The notes under the pieces: generated by a model
Databases searched by the model: none
Seen by the model: the letters and a program-made list of their open reading frames with translations, nothing else
What the model was told of the DNA's origin: nothing
Position numbers and translations under genes: made by a program
Shown here: one piece after another, positions 13,355-24,734 of the stretch
Layout of the letters: each line of letters begins with the position of its first letter
Numbering within the stretch: the stretch's first letter is position 1
Source: Glossina fuscipes
Lineage: Eukaryota; Arthropoda; Insecta; Diptera; Glossinidae
NCBI RefSeq assembly: GCF_014805625.2
Contig: NW_023998431.1
Span: forward strand, 550,687-614,686
Reading direction: 5' to 3'
DNA: 64,000 bases

Positions 13355-14425
13355 TCACAAGCCTTTTTATGTGATACATACATCCGCTCAAACTTAATAC
13401 ATCCTCTATGATGTAGGGCATTACATACCAATTCTCATATACGATGGTTTTAGTATTATTTATCCCAAGGAAATAAACTTTAAAATTAAAGTAGAATTAA
13501 CACTACCAGCTAAGACTCTCGCTTCTATATTTAAAAAAACTTAAATGGTTCGTCTAGCCCTCTTCATACTTTTGAATATTCTATTGACACTATACTCGGT
13601 AATTAATTTCAAGATTTCCCTATTATAGGAAGTTATGTGAAAGCGAAAGTGAATCTTCGAACTGTAAAAGAAACGTTTGAAAACTGGGAGAAGAGATTTC
13701 TTAGGCATCCATTATTGCGTTGCAATTCTGTGGCCAAAGCGAATTCTTGCATATATTCTGATTTTGATTTTTCTTACGTTGATTTTAACTTTTCTAACAG
13801 AATAGTATGAATTGCAGTACGTTAGGTTTGTTTTTGATCAATTTGACCTTGATTTTTTTCAACAATATCCTTAATGATCCATATTTTCCGTGCGTGCCGT
13901 GCGTAATTATTGGTGATAAAACTTCAACTTTGGCTACTAGGTCAGATTACCCATTTCCCAATAAATCAATAAGACTATGTAACCAAAAAATTTGGTAACT
14001 TTGTCTCCGTAACAATCAATGGGAGTCCTTACTTCGTTAATGGTATTCCAATGGGGAAAGGATTTAGAATAGTCTTTATAACTATCTGCGATGATAACTG
14101 TTGCCGTAAGAAATACAGATGATTTATAAAAATTTATCCCCTGAGGTAAAACCTGAACAATTCCTCACTAAATTGGGCCTAATATCAAACAGTCATTTTT
14201 TAACAGTTCCAAAAGCGATCATAACGTTCAAGAACTGAATCTTTTGTCCCAACAGTTACTCAATTTTTGAAATAATTCAAGATAAAATATTGTGTGGATT
14301 AATAAAAGTTTTAAGATTGATGGTAACCATATTAACATATTGTTACGAAAATCCCAAATTCAGTTAACATCAGCTAAGTAATTTTCGTAATAATAAATAA
14401 TTCCCTAAAGAAGGAACAACCAAAT
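13355..14425. other. AT-rich non-coding stretch
   Basis: No recognisable gene, RNA or repeat. Confidence 0.45.
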
Positions 14426-14429
14426 GAGC

Positions 14430-14562
14430 ATTCGCAGGCGCCTCATCAAGCTGCAGGCCGATGAAAACGATTAACGGAAAAGCAAACAGGTAAAAGCTAA
14501 GTGCATATTCGCAGGCTCGTCATGCAGTGGCAGGCCGATGAAAACGATTAGAGGAAAAACCA
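14430..14562 (+). repeat. Two-copy tandem repeat, 77-bp period
   Basis: 'attcgcagg' starts at 14430 and again at 14507, and 'caggccgatgaaaacgatta' follows in both copies at 14454 and 14531, giving an exact 77-bp offset. The second copy is partial. The unit is clearly GC-richer than its surroundings. Its origin is unknown; it could be a piece of a mobile element or a locally duplicated segment. Confidence 0.75.
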
Positions 14563-14569
14563 GGCTGAG

Positions 14570-17010
14570 ATTAGACCATAACCATAAATTTAGGTATAGT
14601 GAGATGCTTGTAAAATTTTATATAAATCGAATATTTGTGAAAAGTAGGGTTAGTCTGGCAAGAATGTAGAAGTTGAGAGTACGGCCAAAATAGATTGTAA
14701 ATAAATATTCCTTCCTGTTGTGAAAGGCAAAGTAGTAAAATAAAAGAACTTTGAAGTGCATTTCTCTTGATCAAAATATCCACGATCTAGTGATATGGGA
14801 CTGTATCTCATAAAAGCGAATTTCATAACAATATATTTAGAATATAAAAAAAAGGTTTATTAATAAATTTATAGCTTTATTAATAAATTTGTGCAGTAAA
14901 GACTCGAGTTTCTTGCTAAAAGCAAATTGCGGTCGGCTACGTCTGTGGTATGCAATATTTTTATTATTATGAGTATTTGTTGCGTCACTATTTTCAGCAA
15001 CAATAATTTAGCGGCACCACACACCACAGCATTGACAATCTCTTCATTTCTTTCTTATCCTTTCCACAGAATTGAATGTAAAAAATCATTTTTCTTTATC
15101 TACGAGTATACTCGTCTTAAAGATAAAACAAAATCGCATTTGGATTAAAAATCAATGAATCAATCTATATACTATAATTTTTTCTCTCGAATAACAACAT
15201 TTTAAGATATTCTAACAAGTATATCTTTCAGATAAAAGCGGTCGAAGGGACCGCTTGCTGAACAACGTGAACTGAAAATACTGCTGCTTTCAAAAGCAAT
15301 AACAAACGGATTTTTTACTTGTTACTTATGAACTACAGGAGATACATTACAGATAAAAATTGGCATATATTGATTCTATCTACAGAGATCGAAAAAAGCG
15401 GCGACACCCATTCAATGATATAGAACAGCATTCATTCATTTAATTGCATTTAATTGCAACATTTTTTCTTTTCACTTCTACATAGCTATAAATTTACCTT
15501 TATATGGCAAAATTCTTTAACAATTGAATACATTGTGCTTATCAACAACGAATTAAAATTTATATTTTTTAAAAAATTCAACAGGTAACGATTTTTTTTT
15601 TCATCAATATGTAATTTTGCAGCATATAAAATTTACCCAATAAACGCGTACACTCGTGATAGCCGAATTATAATAAGACCGGTAAAGGGTTAAATAAATA
15701 TGTTGACGCAAAACGCACTTAGATACCCACCCATTAATCCACTAATCATATCTTCATGGTACAAAATCGGACATGAAAAGTTTGTAATCATCTATTATTT
15801 CCGCCAAATGTCAATCGCTTCCAAACGGCTCTCGGTTTCAAAATAATTACAAATTTTATGCATTGGGAAAAATGCTACAAAGTTTTTCTCTTTCTTAATA
15901 TGAAATTTTATGCGAATATGCGCAGTGCGTGACTAATCGGTTGGGCTCATGTCTACTAGGCTACGGCCATGACCTCACTATTTCTTTCCTTGTTTCTCTT
16001 TCTTCACTTAGAACGACTTGTGGAATAATAGGTTTTTAACAGAAAAAATTAATGCTACTTATTGGACTATCATTTAGACGACGTCACTTAACGTTTTGAG
16101 TTGTCTCCTGCTATAAAGGCGCTCATCAAACTTATTAAGTTATCGTCATTGCCAAATGATGTAGCGTATTCAATAGCCGGCCTTATCCGACTAAAACGTT
16201 CTAGCCTTTATAATTTTAGCATACAATGGTCATTGTTTTAATTTGCTTTTTGTTATTTATGAAATCGAATGCAATTAATTTCTACTTAATAGTTGATTTT
16301 ATTTTTAGTAACGCATAAAATATTTAAGGGGGGGGTTTGCTTTTCAACCACACGGACATCGGCCGTCTCTTTACTATATATGAATGAATTTTTTTTTTTT
16401 ATGAACATAAGCACGATAAAGTGCTGAAATAAAAATTTTACAAACCGAGTAGCATATGAGATATTTTTGTTTTATACATATTTCATCGAATCGCTCGTAT
16501 TCTCTACGAAACAATAAAAATTTCTAAAATAAACTTTATCGATAAACGTCTAAATAAATTTCAATGAACGATGAATGATTAATGGGTAAAATATTATTAT
16601 GAATCACAGGCTCTTGCTTTTGCTCACTTGCTTATGCTCACAACCATAGAATAGCGGTACTCTCAATTTATCGTATAATCGCGAAAGATGCACGTAGCAA
16701 ACCCCATACATTATGAATATGTAAGATATGTAAATTCATTAATCTTTGCTTGAAATTAGGTAAGAGAACACAAACGTGCCCAACGAACGTCAAATCAAAC
16801 TTGAAAATATAGATGATTCGTTTAAAAATACAGCTAGCCGGTTTGGCTAACAGTTACTAGATACTAGCATCATCTCGATTGACATTTGCTTGGGAAGAAA
16901 AGGCGGGCATCCATTCGTGCGTACTCATAATTTTAGGCAATGAGCAGCACAACTTTTGGATAGCTGTTAAACCTTAAAGTTATGTTTATATATTGGAATA
17001 TAGACGCACC
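14570..17010. other. AT-rich non-coding stretch
   Basis: No recognisable gene. A direct repeat of 'catttaattg' occurs at about 15437 and a poly-T run at about 16391. Confidence 0.45.
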
Positions 17011-17014
17011 TTCG

Positions 17015-17290
17015 ATTATACCGATCTAGGCTTGTCTGCCTGTCCGTTCTTCTGTCCATATAATATCCTTGTGTTCAATCTACATGTTAAAATTGTTGAG
17101 ATATTGTGATGAAATTTGGTACACCGACGTGTTTCGACCCAAATACGAAAGCTACTGAAAATGTTTCATGTCGGAAGAGTTTCTAAACCACTTCCCAAAT
17201 AACGCCCATTTCGACATATCATTACATGAATGACTGTATTAAGCGACCCGGTATAGGGTATTTTGTTGTAGACCGTGGCCTATTAGAATG
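17015..17290 (+). repeat. Family 3 interspersed repeat copy, best preserved
   Basis: It contains, in order, 'ttataccgatctaggc', a 'gtctgcctgtccgttcttctgtcc' type block, 'gatgaaatttggtacacc' plus 'gacgtg', 'cacttccca' plus 'aataacgccc', and the tail 'ggtatagggtatttt' with 'gtagaccgtgg'. That tail is the reverse of the start of the inverted copies at 13.13 and 57.79 kb, so both ends of the family can be placed here. It is about 275 bp long with no coding potential. Confidence 0.65.
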
Positions 17291-17294
17291 ATTT

Positions 17295-19565
17295 ACCTTG
17301 TTTTTTCTTCTCTTGGATTGTAATTATGATGAATAGGACCGTAGTCCAATTTAGCTTTTTGACCTCAACATGAGACTACAACATAAAAATTCGAAAATAT
17401 TTGTGATAAAAAAACATGAATGAAATGATTACGATTTTGACGCAGCATACTGTAATACGGTATAATCATCACACGTTATAGTGAACATAACAAATTTTAG
17501 CTTACATTATAAAGTAGATATTTACCCAAGCATGTCGCTATTTACTGGGGCTATCTAACCTTTTAATGCAAGACCAGTCTTGATTGGTTAGTTTACATGC
17601 TTTCATTTAATAAAATACGTTGCAATTTTTATATAATTTGCTTAAGGTTGCGGACGTTTACGATTCGTTATTAACTTCAATTCTGACTTATTGCTTAACG
17701 CAACAGGAATCACCAATAAATTCACTAACCGATTTCGGTTCGGGAAGCATTTCTTGTTCGATTAAAGATAATTCGGAGATATTCAAGCATTTTAGTTGTA
17801 AGGGAAGAAAAAATTAAAATCAAAATTCACGACATACGTATTAGGAATTTTGAGGTTATTTTACTTAGAGTCTTGTATATGCAGTTTCGTTTAAAAAAAA
17901 AAAACTCAAATTTTGTAACTAAGTTGATAAAATTTATAGGAAATGAATGGTGAATTGAGAGGAACATCATAATGATATCTCAAATATTCTTTTTGATTTG
18001 TATTTAAGGAGTAGATTAAGGAGGAGTAGTATTCAAAAGTGCTTTATTAAGATTACGTTTGCATGGAATATACATCATTTACATCAAGTACCTGACTAAA
18101 AACACGATGCTGCATATTCGTACTAGATACTCACGGATTTTCAATAGTTACCGCCTAAGGCAAATATATGAAAATTTTGTAACTTTTTTTTTCGTTTTTT
18201 CCTAATTTAACATACATACCAATGATCAATACCAATAATTTTTCAAGTATTTATATTAAATTTCATATTAATATCTACTAGCGAAACTAGAATAGAATAA
18301 AACATTTTTATATTTATTTAATTTTTATCAACATTATTATAGGAGGGTCAAAGTTCTTTCAAAGCTTGATCTTTCCGCAATAGCAACAAGAAAATTTCGA
18401 CTTGTTTAACAATGTATTATGTTTCAGCCTCGCGAAATTTGTGTTTGCCTTAAAAGGGATCTAAGATATTCACCAGATTTATGTTAATAAGGTAGAAAAA
18501 CAAATATTTTGTTAGAAAAGAAGAAAAAACCACGTCTGGTCGATAATGACAGTTTATAGTAACCTTTTAGCTGATTCTAAGGAATATTTGCGCCATCTTA
18601 TAAGTTGTAATATGCTGCGGCTTTTTATAGAAACTTTGTATCTTTTTATTGCCTTTGTATTGCCTACAATGATCGTTACACTGCACTTATGGAATAAATG
18701 TTAAAAACTGTTCACAGAGAGACTTCGTTCTCTTTACTTGTTAAACGTACGGCACAATAATCTTTTGTGTCTGTCTACGTATTTGCCTTACTACATGTAC
18801 CAAAGAGGACTTAAATCTGTTCAGAAGACATTTAAATAACGGGGACTTTTGTTCTTAAATGTAAAAAAAAAAAAAAAAAAAACAAATCACACAATAATGT
18901 GCTTCAAAGAAATAAAAAGATATTTCCAATGCCTTGCTAGAGCACAGTAATAAGGCTATCGGTTATTTCGCAACTTTTTTTTACACTGTGTGTATGTATT
19001 AGAAATATAAAATAGTAATGCTTACCTTTTCTCGGTCTTAAAAGGAACATAAATTATGCAAAGAAAAAACACAAAAACCTAACTTTATGTCACTTAACTT
19101 CATTTAGTAAAAATAATATTAATATCAAGTGGCAGAATGTCAGATACAAAGTCGTTTACACACTCGCATCCAGGTTTCACTTACAGACTTGCATCCCTCG
19201 TCTCGACATAACACAGATTTGTTAACTTAAACATTTATTCACATTAAAATGTAACTTAATTAGAAAAGCGACACACATAAGCAAAGCGTTCTTCTTGTAT
19301 ATATTTAAGATAAATAACTTGAAATAAATTAGTTTAATATTAAATAAAGGAGGAAGATACGCAAAAATGTGTATATGTATATATATATATATATACATAA
19401 ATTCACATCCCACCTATCATCTATACCACACAATTCGTTTGATTCGTATGTCAAGAAACTCTAAATTAAACGCATTCTCTTGCTACCACACTTAAGCTTT
19501 TAATTCTATTACAAACTCATTTATTAATTCGTTCCTTTGAGTAAATTAGAAAAAAAAAATTCAAT
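17295..19565. other. AT-rich non-coding stretch
   Basis: No gene seen. It holds an 18-20 nt poly-A run at about 18863 and a short (TA)n tract at about 19379. Confidence 0.45.
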
Positions 19566-19567
19566 AT

Positions 19568-19591
19568 AAAAAAAAAAGAAAAAAAAGAAAA
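19568..19591 (-). terminator. Pol III terminator of tRNA-Tyr
   Basis: On the minus strand, starting 1-2 nt after the tRNA 3' end, there are successive T runs (TTTT, then two longer runs broken by single C). This is the standard RNA polymerase III stop signal. Confidence 0.85.
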
Positions 19592-19592
19592 T

Positions 19593-19754
19593 TCCTTCGA
19601 GCCGGATTTGAACCAGCGACCTATGGATGTCTGCACCTAACACTGTATACACTGGGCGCCGCAAGCGGCGCCCAAGGTAGACAGTCCAATCTTGATGTTT
19701 TTTGAATGCAACTTGTACTACAGTCCACCGCTCTACCAACTGAGCTATCGAAGG
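19593..19754 (-). tRNA. tRNA-Tyr (GTA anticodon) with an 89-nt intron
   Basis: The minus strand folds into a complete class I tRNA. The 5' exon (19754-19718, 37 nt) has acceptor CCTTCGA, D arm GCTC..GAGC and anticodon stem GTGGA followed by CTGTAG, so the anticodon is GTA (Tyr). The 3' exon (19628-19593, 36 nt) completes the anticodon stem (TCCAT), the T arm (GCTGG TTCAAAT CCGGC) and the acceptor TCGAAGG with discriminator A. The mature length is 73 nt and all stems pair. The intron lies after position 37, the canonical place, and is unusually long for an animal tRNA. Box A and box B are intact and a T-run terminator follows, so the gene looks functional. Nuclear tRNA-Tyr genes in animals normally carry an intron removed by the tRNA splicing endonuclease. 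The product would decode UAC/UAU. Confidence 0.96.
19629..19717 (-). other. tRNA-Tyr intron, candidate circular intronic RNA (tricRNA)
   Basis: 89-nt intron. Most of it can fold on itself: near its middle is a 22-nt near-palindrome (19653-19674) with 10-bp arms that are almost all G and C, and outside this GTCTACC can pair with GGT..AGAC near the 3' splice site, with a 2-nt bulge. In Drosophila one tRNA-Tyr gene with a long intron yields an abundant circular RNA after intron ligation (tric31905), so a similar fate is plausible. That is inference from gene type and fold. Confidence 0.6.
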
Positions 19755-19759
19755 CACTT

Positions 19760-20070
19760 GCGATTCACTAGCACAATGTGTGTTTTTCTCTAATTTTATT
19801 ATAAGCAGAGACTATTTACGTGACTGTAATCGCAGACGCAAGCACAGATGCTTACACAGCCACAGTCACAGCCACCGCCTCAGTCACTGTCAATTTCATA
19901 TCATAACCACACGAATTTTACTTATACTAAAACAATTTAAAATAAAACTTCGTTTCTCTCGTCCGAAGGGAACTTAGCAAGCGCAATTATTTGCACACAC
20001 ATATATATTTTAAAAACAAACACAATCTATTCTCTTTACGATATATATGAACATTGATCATAAGCTATGT
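19760..20070. other. Spacer between tRNA-Tyr and the tRNA-like relic
   Basis: This is the 5' flank of the minus-strand tRNA-Tyr gene. It holds a CACAGCCACAGTCACAGCCA-like low-complexity patch at about 19835-19890 and no gene. Confidence 0.5.
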
Positions 20071-20072
20071 AA

Positions 20073-20170
20073 GCAGGAGGTGGACGAATTGGCAAAGTTG
20101 GCACATTTATTATGTTAACAGCGTAATATGTCACGGGTGCATGCCGGTTCGAGCCTCACACCACGCACCA
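20073..20170 (+). pseudogene. Decayed class II tRNA-like sequence with encoded CCA
   Basis: Counting from the T loop, TTCGA falls at tRNA positions 54-58 and the sequence then reaches A73 and CCA74-76 with exactly canonical spacing (ends GCACCA). Upstream, TGGACGAATTGGCA places T8, G10, A14, R15, G18, G19 and A21 correctly, and GGTGG..GAATTGGCA is very like bacterial or organellar tRNA-Leu. A long variable region of about 25 nt separates a weak anticodon arm (loop TTTATTA) from the T arm, as in Leu/Ser tRNAs. However, the acceptor stem pairs at only about 3 of 7 positions and the T stem at 3 of 5, so it cannot be a working tRNA. It could be an old transferred bacterial or organellar tRNA, a reverse-transcribed tRNA, the head of a tRNA-derived short element, or coincidence. 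Confidence 0.4.
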
Positions 20171-20181
20171 ATTGTGGGAGA

Positions 20182-20188
20182 TTTTTTT
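20182..20188 (+). terminator. T7 run, possible Pol III terminator of the tRNA-like relic
   Basis: Seven T residues lie 12 bp after the CCA of the tRNA-like sequence, where a Pol III stop would be expected. Such runs are common here, so this alone proves little. Confidence 0.3.
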
Positions 20189-20529
20189 CCTTTTATTCTG
20201 TGCGTAAATTTCTAAAATTATAAGCAAGCGCCGTTTTTTTTTGTCTTCAGTAGATCGTCGTGTTGAAATAGTGTTTGAAAAATGTGAAAAAGCCTATCGG
20301 AAGAAAGGTATATTTGGCCGTGATTGAATCTTTTATATCCAACACTGTCATTTAAAAAAAAAAATCCAAAAAAGGAAAATTTTAACATTCCGTTACAGTG
20401 TATCGGCATGATCGCTTGTTTCCATTTATGTACAGGTGGTGTTAGAAAAACTAATAGAAACTCATGCAAGGAATATTGTACTTTGTAAGTAACAAATAAA
20501 AAATCGCCTTTTCACCTACACAATAATCC

Positions 20530-20650
20530 TATGCTTGGACCGATTTGAACCATTTTCAATACCAAACTGGGTACGCGGAGCTTTTAATATTCTCATCGAA
20601 TTTTAAGCCGATATCTTGTCAATTTTTGCGACTAAAAGAGTATGTATAAC
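20530..20650 (-). repeat. Family 3 interspersed repeat fragment, inverted
   Basis: 'ggaccgatttgaaccatttt' followed by 'ccaaactgggtacgcggag' reads, reversed, as the 'ggtacnc..gaaaatggttc.gatcgg' part of family 3. Only part of the element is present. Confidence 0.4.
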
Positions 20651-20654
20651 AAAC

Positions 20655-23600
20655 TCTGACGTTGACAAGGATATATATATATATATGTATATACATATAA
20701 TATCTATGGTTTTTTTCTCAGCAAGCGTTGCAGGCGTTTTCCCTGAATAAACATACCCTCATCCTTAGGTTATAAGTATAAGTATGAAGCGTTCTTTCAT
20801 ATGAAAGTCTAATTTTTCAAAAAAAGCGGAGAGGTGACGTTCCACCCTTTTTATTTGGCCTCCCAAGGCGTCCAAGACAATAAACCAAAATATTGTAAAG
20901 ATTTTTCGAAAATAAGATCGGTGTGAAAGTTTTCTCTTTAAGAAATAATTGTTCGGAAACTAAGCTAAGAATCGGCATATTTTAATTTGTCAAACCAATC
21001 ATAGGCAGCTCCCACTAAAGGATACTATTTTGAAGCTGCAGTTCAAACTTCAAGGCAGAATGGAAGTATCCAGCAATAAGCCAAGCTCGAAAAATACACA
21101 GTCAAATAAAATAACGAGTTTAAAGTTTTAAGTACCAGACTCTGTAAATATGTTCAATAAATCCAATGCTTGGACATTATCATCTTTTTGTATCATTCTG
21201 AAATACTTAAGGGATCATTATTAAATAAGCTAAGCTTAGGACGCGTATCTGGTGAAATTTTCGACTACCATTTATAATATAATATATAATAAGTCGAATA
21301 CAAAATTTGTTCTATGAAAAAAACTGAATTGACATGACAGCTCATTTTTAGCCATCGTTTTCAGCATTTAAAACTTAATCAACATGAGATTGTGAGCCGA
21401 TTAAATAGCGCCTGTTTGACTGCATGCCTTCCAACTGATTTTTACAGAAGAGAGAAATCATATTTGGCTTGAATCGAAAATGGACATACATATAACTTTT
21501 ATGCATTGTAAATAGCATTATTGTACGCACTAAATGACTCTGACGAGTTGTTGTTATAAGAGCCTATATACAATAGCAATAGCTATGAATTCTTGTATTA
21601 CGGAGAAATTCTACTACTTATGGACGGCATCGGTTTTCGACGTTTAAATTCATTTTTAAATTTGCTTCGAAACTCTCAACTCATTTAATTTCAACCAGCT
21701 TATTTTGAACAAACGCATGATGCATCTACGGACGTGGCTAAATGAACTTAGAAGTATGTATATGTGCTTCATGGGATTTCGGATGTGTGCACACGCTCTT
21801 CATAAAACACGCAATAATCAGCGATGAGACATGGATGTAGTAAGAGTAGTAGTTGTTAAAGCTACTCAAGAGATTGCTGGGAGCGAATAACTAGTCATTG
21901 CAAGGCAGCAATGAAAATAAGTAATTTTAGAAAAAAATTAAAGGATGCCTTACAGCAAACTCTCTGGTTGAATAATGATTTCGACCATCCTTTGTTAAGA
22001 GTGTAGCGTTAAAAGTTTATCAATCTCCAGTTACAATGCTGATTATAGTGTAGCGAGTATAAAACTTCAAAAAAAAAAAAAAAAAAAAAAAAACAAAACA
22101 AAACAGACAAGTATGGATTTGATGTATTTCATCATGGAAAAGTTTACTTCACAAAAATAATATGTTGACAAGAAATATGTTTGATGAAGGAATTTTTAAA
22201 ATGAGGGACTGGCCAGAATGCAAGTGCGGCAGACTTTTTTAACCAAAAAAATCAACATTAAAAATTTTTCATATTTATAAACTTTTTTTCAAATAAATTA
22301 ATGTTAATATCTTTTAAAATATTAAACTATTTGCATATAGAGTTCCGTAGCTCAGCAATACATTCTGCCAACTAAGCATAGCGTAAGTAAAGGATATGCA
22401 TTAATGAATTTTGCAAAAATTTCAAATCTCTAGCATTAAAAACTAAAATGGAAAATCGTTTTTGTTTTTTTAAAAACGCGAAATAAACTCTTGTATAAGA
22501 CCGTTGATAGCCACCTGGGGAAGACAAAGTATTTTAGTTTACTTTGTGTGAACCTCTAGTTTAGCCTAAGTTTATGAAAGATTTATATTGCATGGATTGA
22601 TAAATTGACTAAAGCACTAGTCATGTTAGTATCATTCGTGGTGTTCACTGCACCTTCCCATAACGAATAGATGACTGAGATAAAACGCATACCGTACATA
22701 GTACTATCAGCAGATTTCTTTTGCTTTTCTATTTTGCACAATTTTCTATTTTGAACAAATTTTTGTGTAGGACAAAAACTCAAAAAATAAGATCTAACTA
22801 AAAACTTTTTCCAGGTAATATTGTCTTACCCTACGAACGAAATAATCACCATCTCAAGTGCACAAGTTAAACCAAATATCCATCATAGTTAAAAGGAAAC
22901 TTCAATGATGAGGCATGAAATTTTCACAAATACTTGAAAGAAATTTCAAATTTAAATTTTCGGTGTCGTAGCTTCCTAAGTGAGAAGTACTAAAATTTTC
23001 GATTCTATTTTTAACGCGGTTAATAGATTTTTTTTGGGGGTCGGCGCTTTACAGCTCGGATTGTTCCCCCATTATCTGATGACTTGCTTTAGGAATAAAA
23101 AGCCACGTGGACTAAATTAAATTGAATAAAAATTGCAAAGTAACTGTCAGTGTATTGAACCACTTTCACTTTCGAATTTTAAATGACTCTGCGCAATACG
23201 TACATTTTACTGTTTATTATGGATGTATTCTTCAGCTATCTTAGTGAATATCTCGCTTACTTTAAATTAAAAATTACAATTACAATTTCGTATTCAATCT
23301 CTGTCTATCAATCATATTCTCAATTTTTATTTTAGTTTTCGCGAATATTAACAGGCGAAGAAAAGATGGTAAGCTGGCGACCGGTTAGGCAAAGATTGCA
23401 AAAGAAATTCGCAATCTTACCCTAATCATCGGTTTATATACGTCTTATAAAATCTCTGCCTAGTATTTCTACTAGTTACAAACGGTACGGCAAACTAAAA
23501 TAATGTCGTTTTTCGATCGTGGTTATAAAAACAAAAAAATAATACCAACAATTTTTCGATAATGTATATGCAATAATAATCTCTGAGAAGAAAGCAACTT

Positions 23601-24395
23601 TGAGTTAAATGCACACTTAAACCGCAAATGCATGCAAATAGCTACGATCTTTTCTTAGTTACATAAATATTTTTGTGGCAATAAAGTCATTAAATTTGTA
23701 CATTGCAAAAGAGAGAAATAGAAAAGTTAAAAAGAAAAAAAACTATTACGCAGAGTTCATAAATCATAAGATGCCGGCAACGGCAACGGCAGCGGCAACG
23801 GCACCGGTAAAAATACAAAGTAGCCAACGTTTATTAATTATGAAAGTGAACGGTTAGCTCTTCTTCTTAAACTTTTCTTACTTGTATTTCTTTAATCAAA
23901 TCAATATGAAACGAAAATAAATTGTTATGCATATACTTCTCAAGAAAATTCGAAAAAAGGGGAAAAAAATAGGTCAGTTAAGACAAATGAATTTCAAGTC
24001 AAAATTATACTTTAATAAACAAACAAGTTAACCTATACGTTAAGTAGAAAGAAAAGAAAAAGAAATTCAGCTGTCTGCAAAGAGTTAAATAAACTGCAAC
24101 GCATGTTAAGAAATGCATGTTGAAAATTTAATATTCTTCAAAAAGCAAACGCAGATATGAATCTAAATATTGAAACTAAAAATAAAAGTAAAGCAAAATA
24201 ATAACAACAACAATAACAACAACAATGGAAATTACAAAATTCAAGTGATTAAAGAGAAAACAAAATGAACATTTGCAATACAATCAGACATATGACCTCA
24301 TGTGCATGTTTACATTTGTCATAATTTCACTTCAGATACGCTTCAATGGCGTCCACCGCTTTGGATACTTTGCGGTTGGCGTTGATGGCGATGAT
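20655..24395. other. AT-rich non-coding stretch
   Basis: No gene seen. It holds a (TA)n tract at 20671-20700, a poly-A run of about 23 nt at 22071 and a (GGCAAC)-type minisatellite at 23774-23808. Confidence 0.45.
23774..23808. repeat. Short hexanucleotide minisatellite (GGCAAC type)
   Basis: About five imperfect copies of a 6-bp unit (ggcaac, ggcagc, ggcacc). It is GC-rich against an AT-rich background. Confidence 0.8.
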
Positions 24396-24401
24396 GAAGG
24401 T

Positions 24402-24455
24402 GGTGGCAGTGGTGGCAGTGGTGGCAGTGGTGGCAGTGGTGGCAGTGGTGGCAGT
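24402..24455. repeat. 9-bp minisatellite, six perfect copies of GGTGGCAGT
   Basis: Six exact copies of GGTGGCAGT. Because 9 is a multiple of 3, the tract is open on both strands: the plus frame 24273-24494 reads Gly-Gly-Ser repeats and the minus frame 24327-24533 reads Ala-Thr-Thr repeats. Neither frame has support beyond the repeat itself, so I treat it as a minisatellite rather than a gene. Confidence 0.9.
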
Positions 24456-24671
24456 GGCATGTGGAAAGTGTTTGCACACGCCAACAACAAATAACACACA
24501 ATTTAAAGTTTTATAGGATTTCCATTCATTCATTATTCAAAGCAAACACATTTTTTTTTTTTTTTGCGGCATTATTTAAATATGTTAAATTTTCACATTA
24601 ACGTACGAATGCATGAGTGTGCATGCAGATAATAGTCTAGTCTAGTCACTCAACTGATACTTCATAATCGA

Positions 24672-24729
24672 TCTTTCTTTTCTTTTTTTTTTCTTTTCTT
24701 TTTTCTACTTCTTCTTCTTCTTCTTCTTT
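24672..24729. repeat. Polypyrimidine tract with (CTT)n
   Basis: C/T-only tract of about 58 nt with one A, ending in six or more CTT triplets. Confidence 0.85.
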
Positions 24730-24734
24730 ATTTT

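Noticed and set aside
22071..22095. Poly-A runs (here and at about 18863, 27862, 46141 and 59444) as retroposon tails
   Set aside because: No retrotransposon body was found upstream, target duplications were not visible, and homopolymers are abundant throughout.
24273..24533. Gly-Gly-Ser repeat protein (plus) or Ala-Thr-Thr repeat protein (minus)
   Set aside because: Both come from a GGTGGCAGT minisatellite whose 9-bp unit keeps frames open on both strands. Outside the repeat there is no coding evidence.
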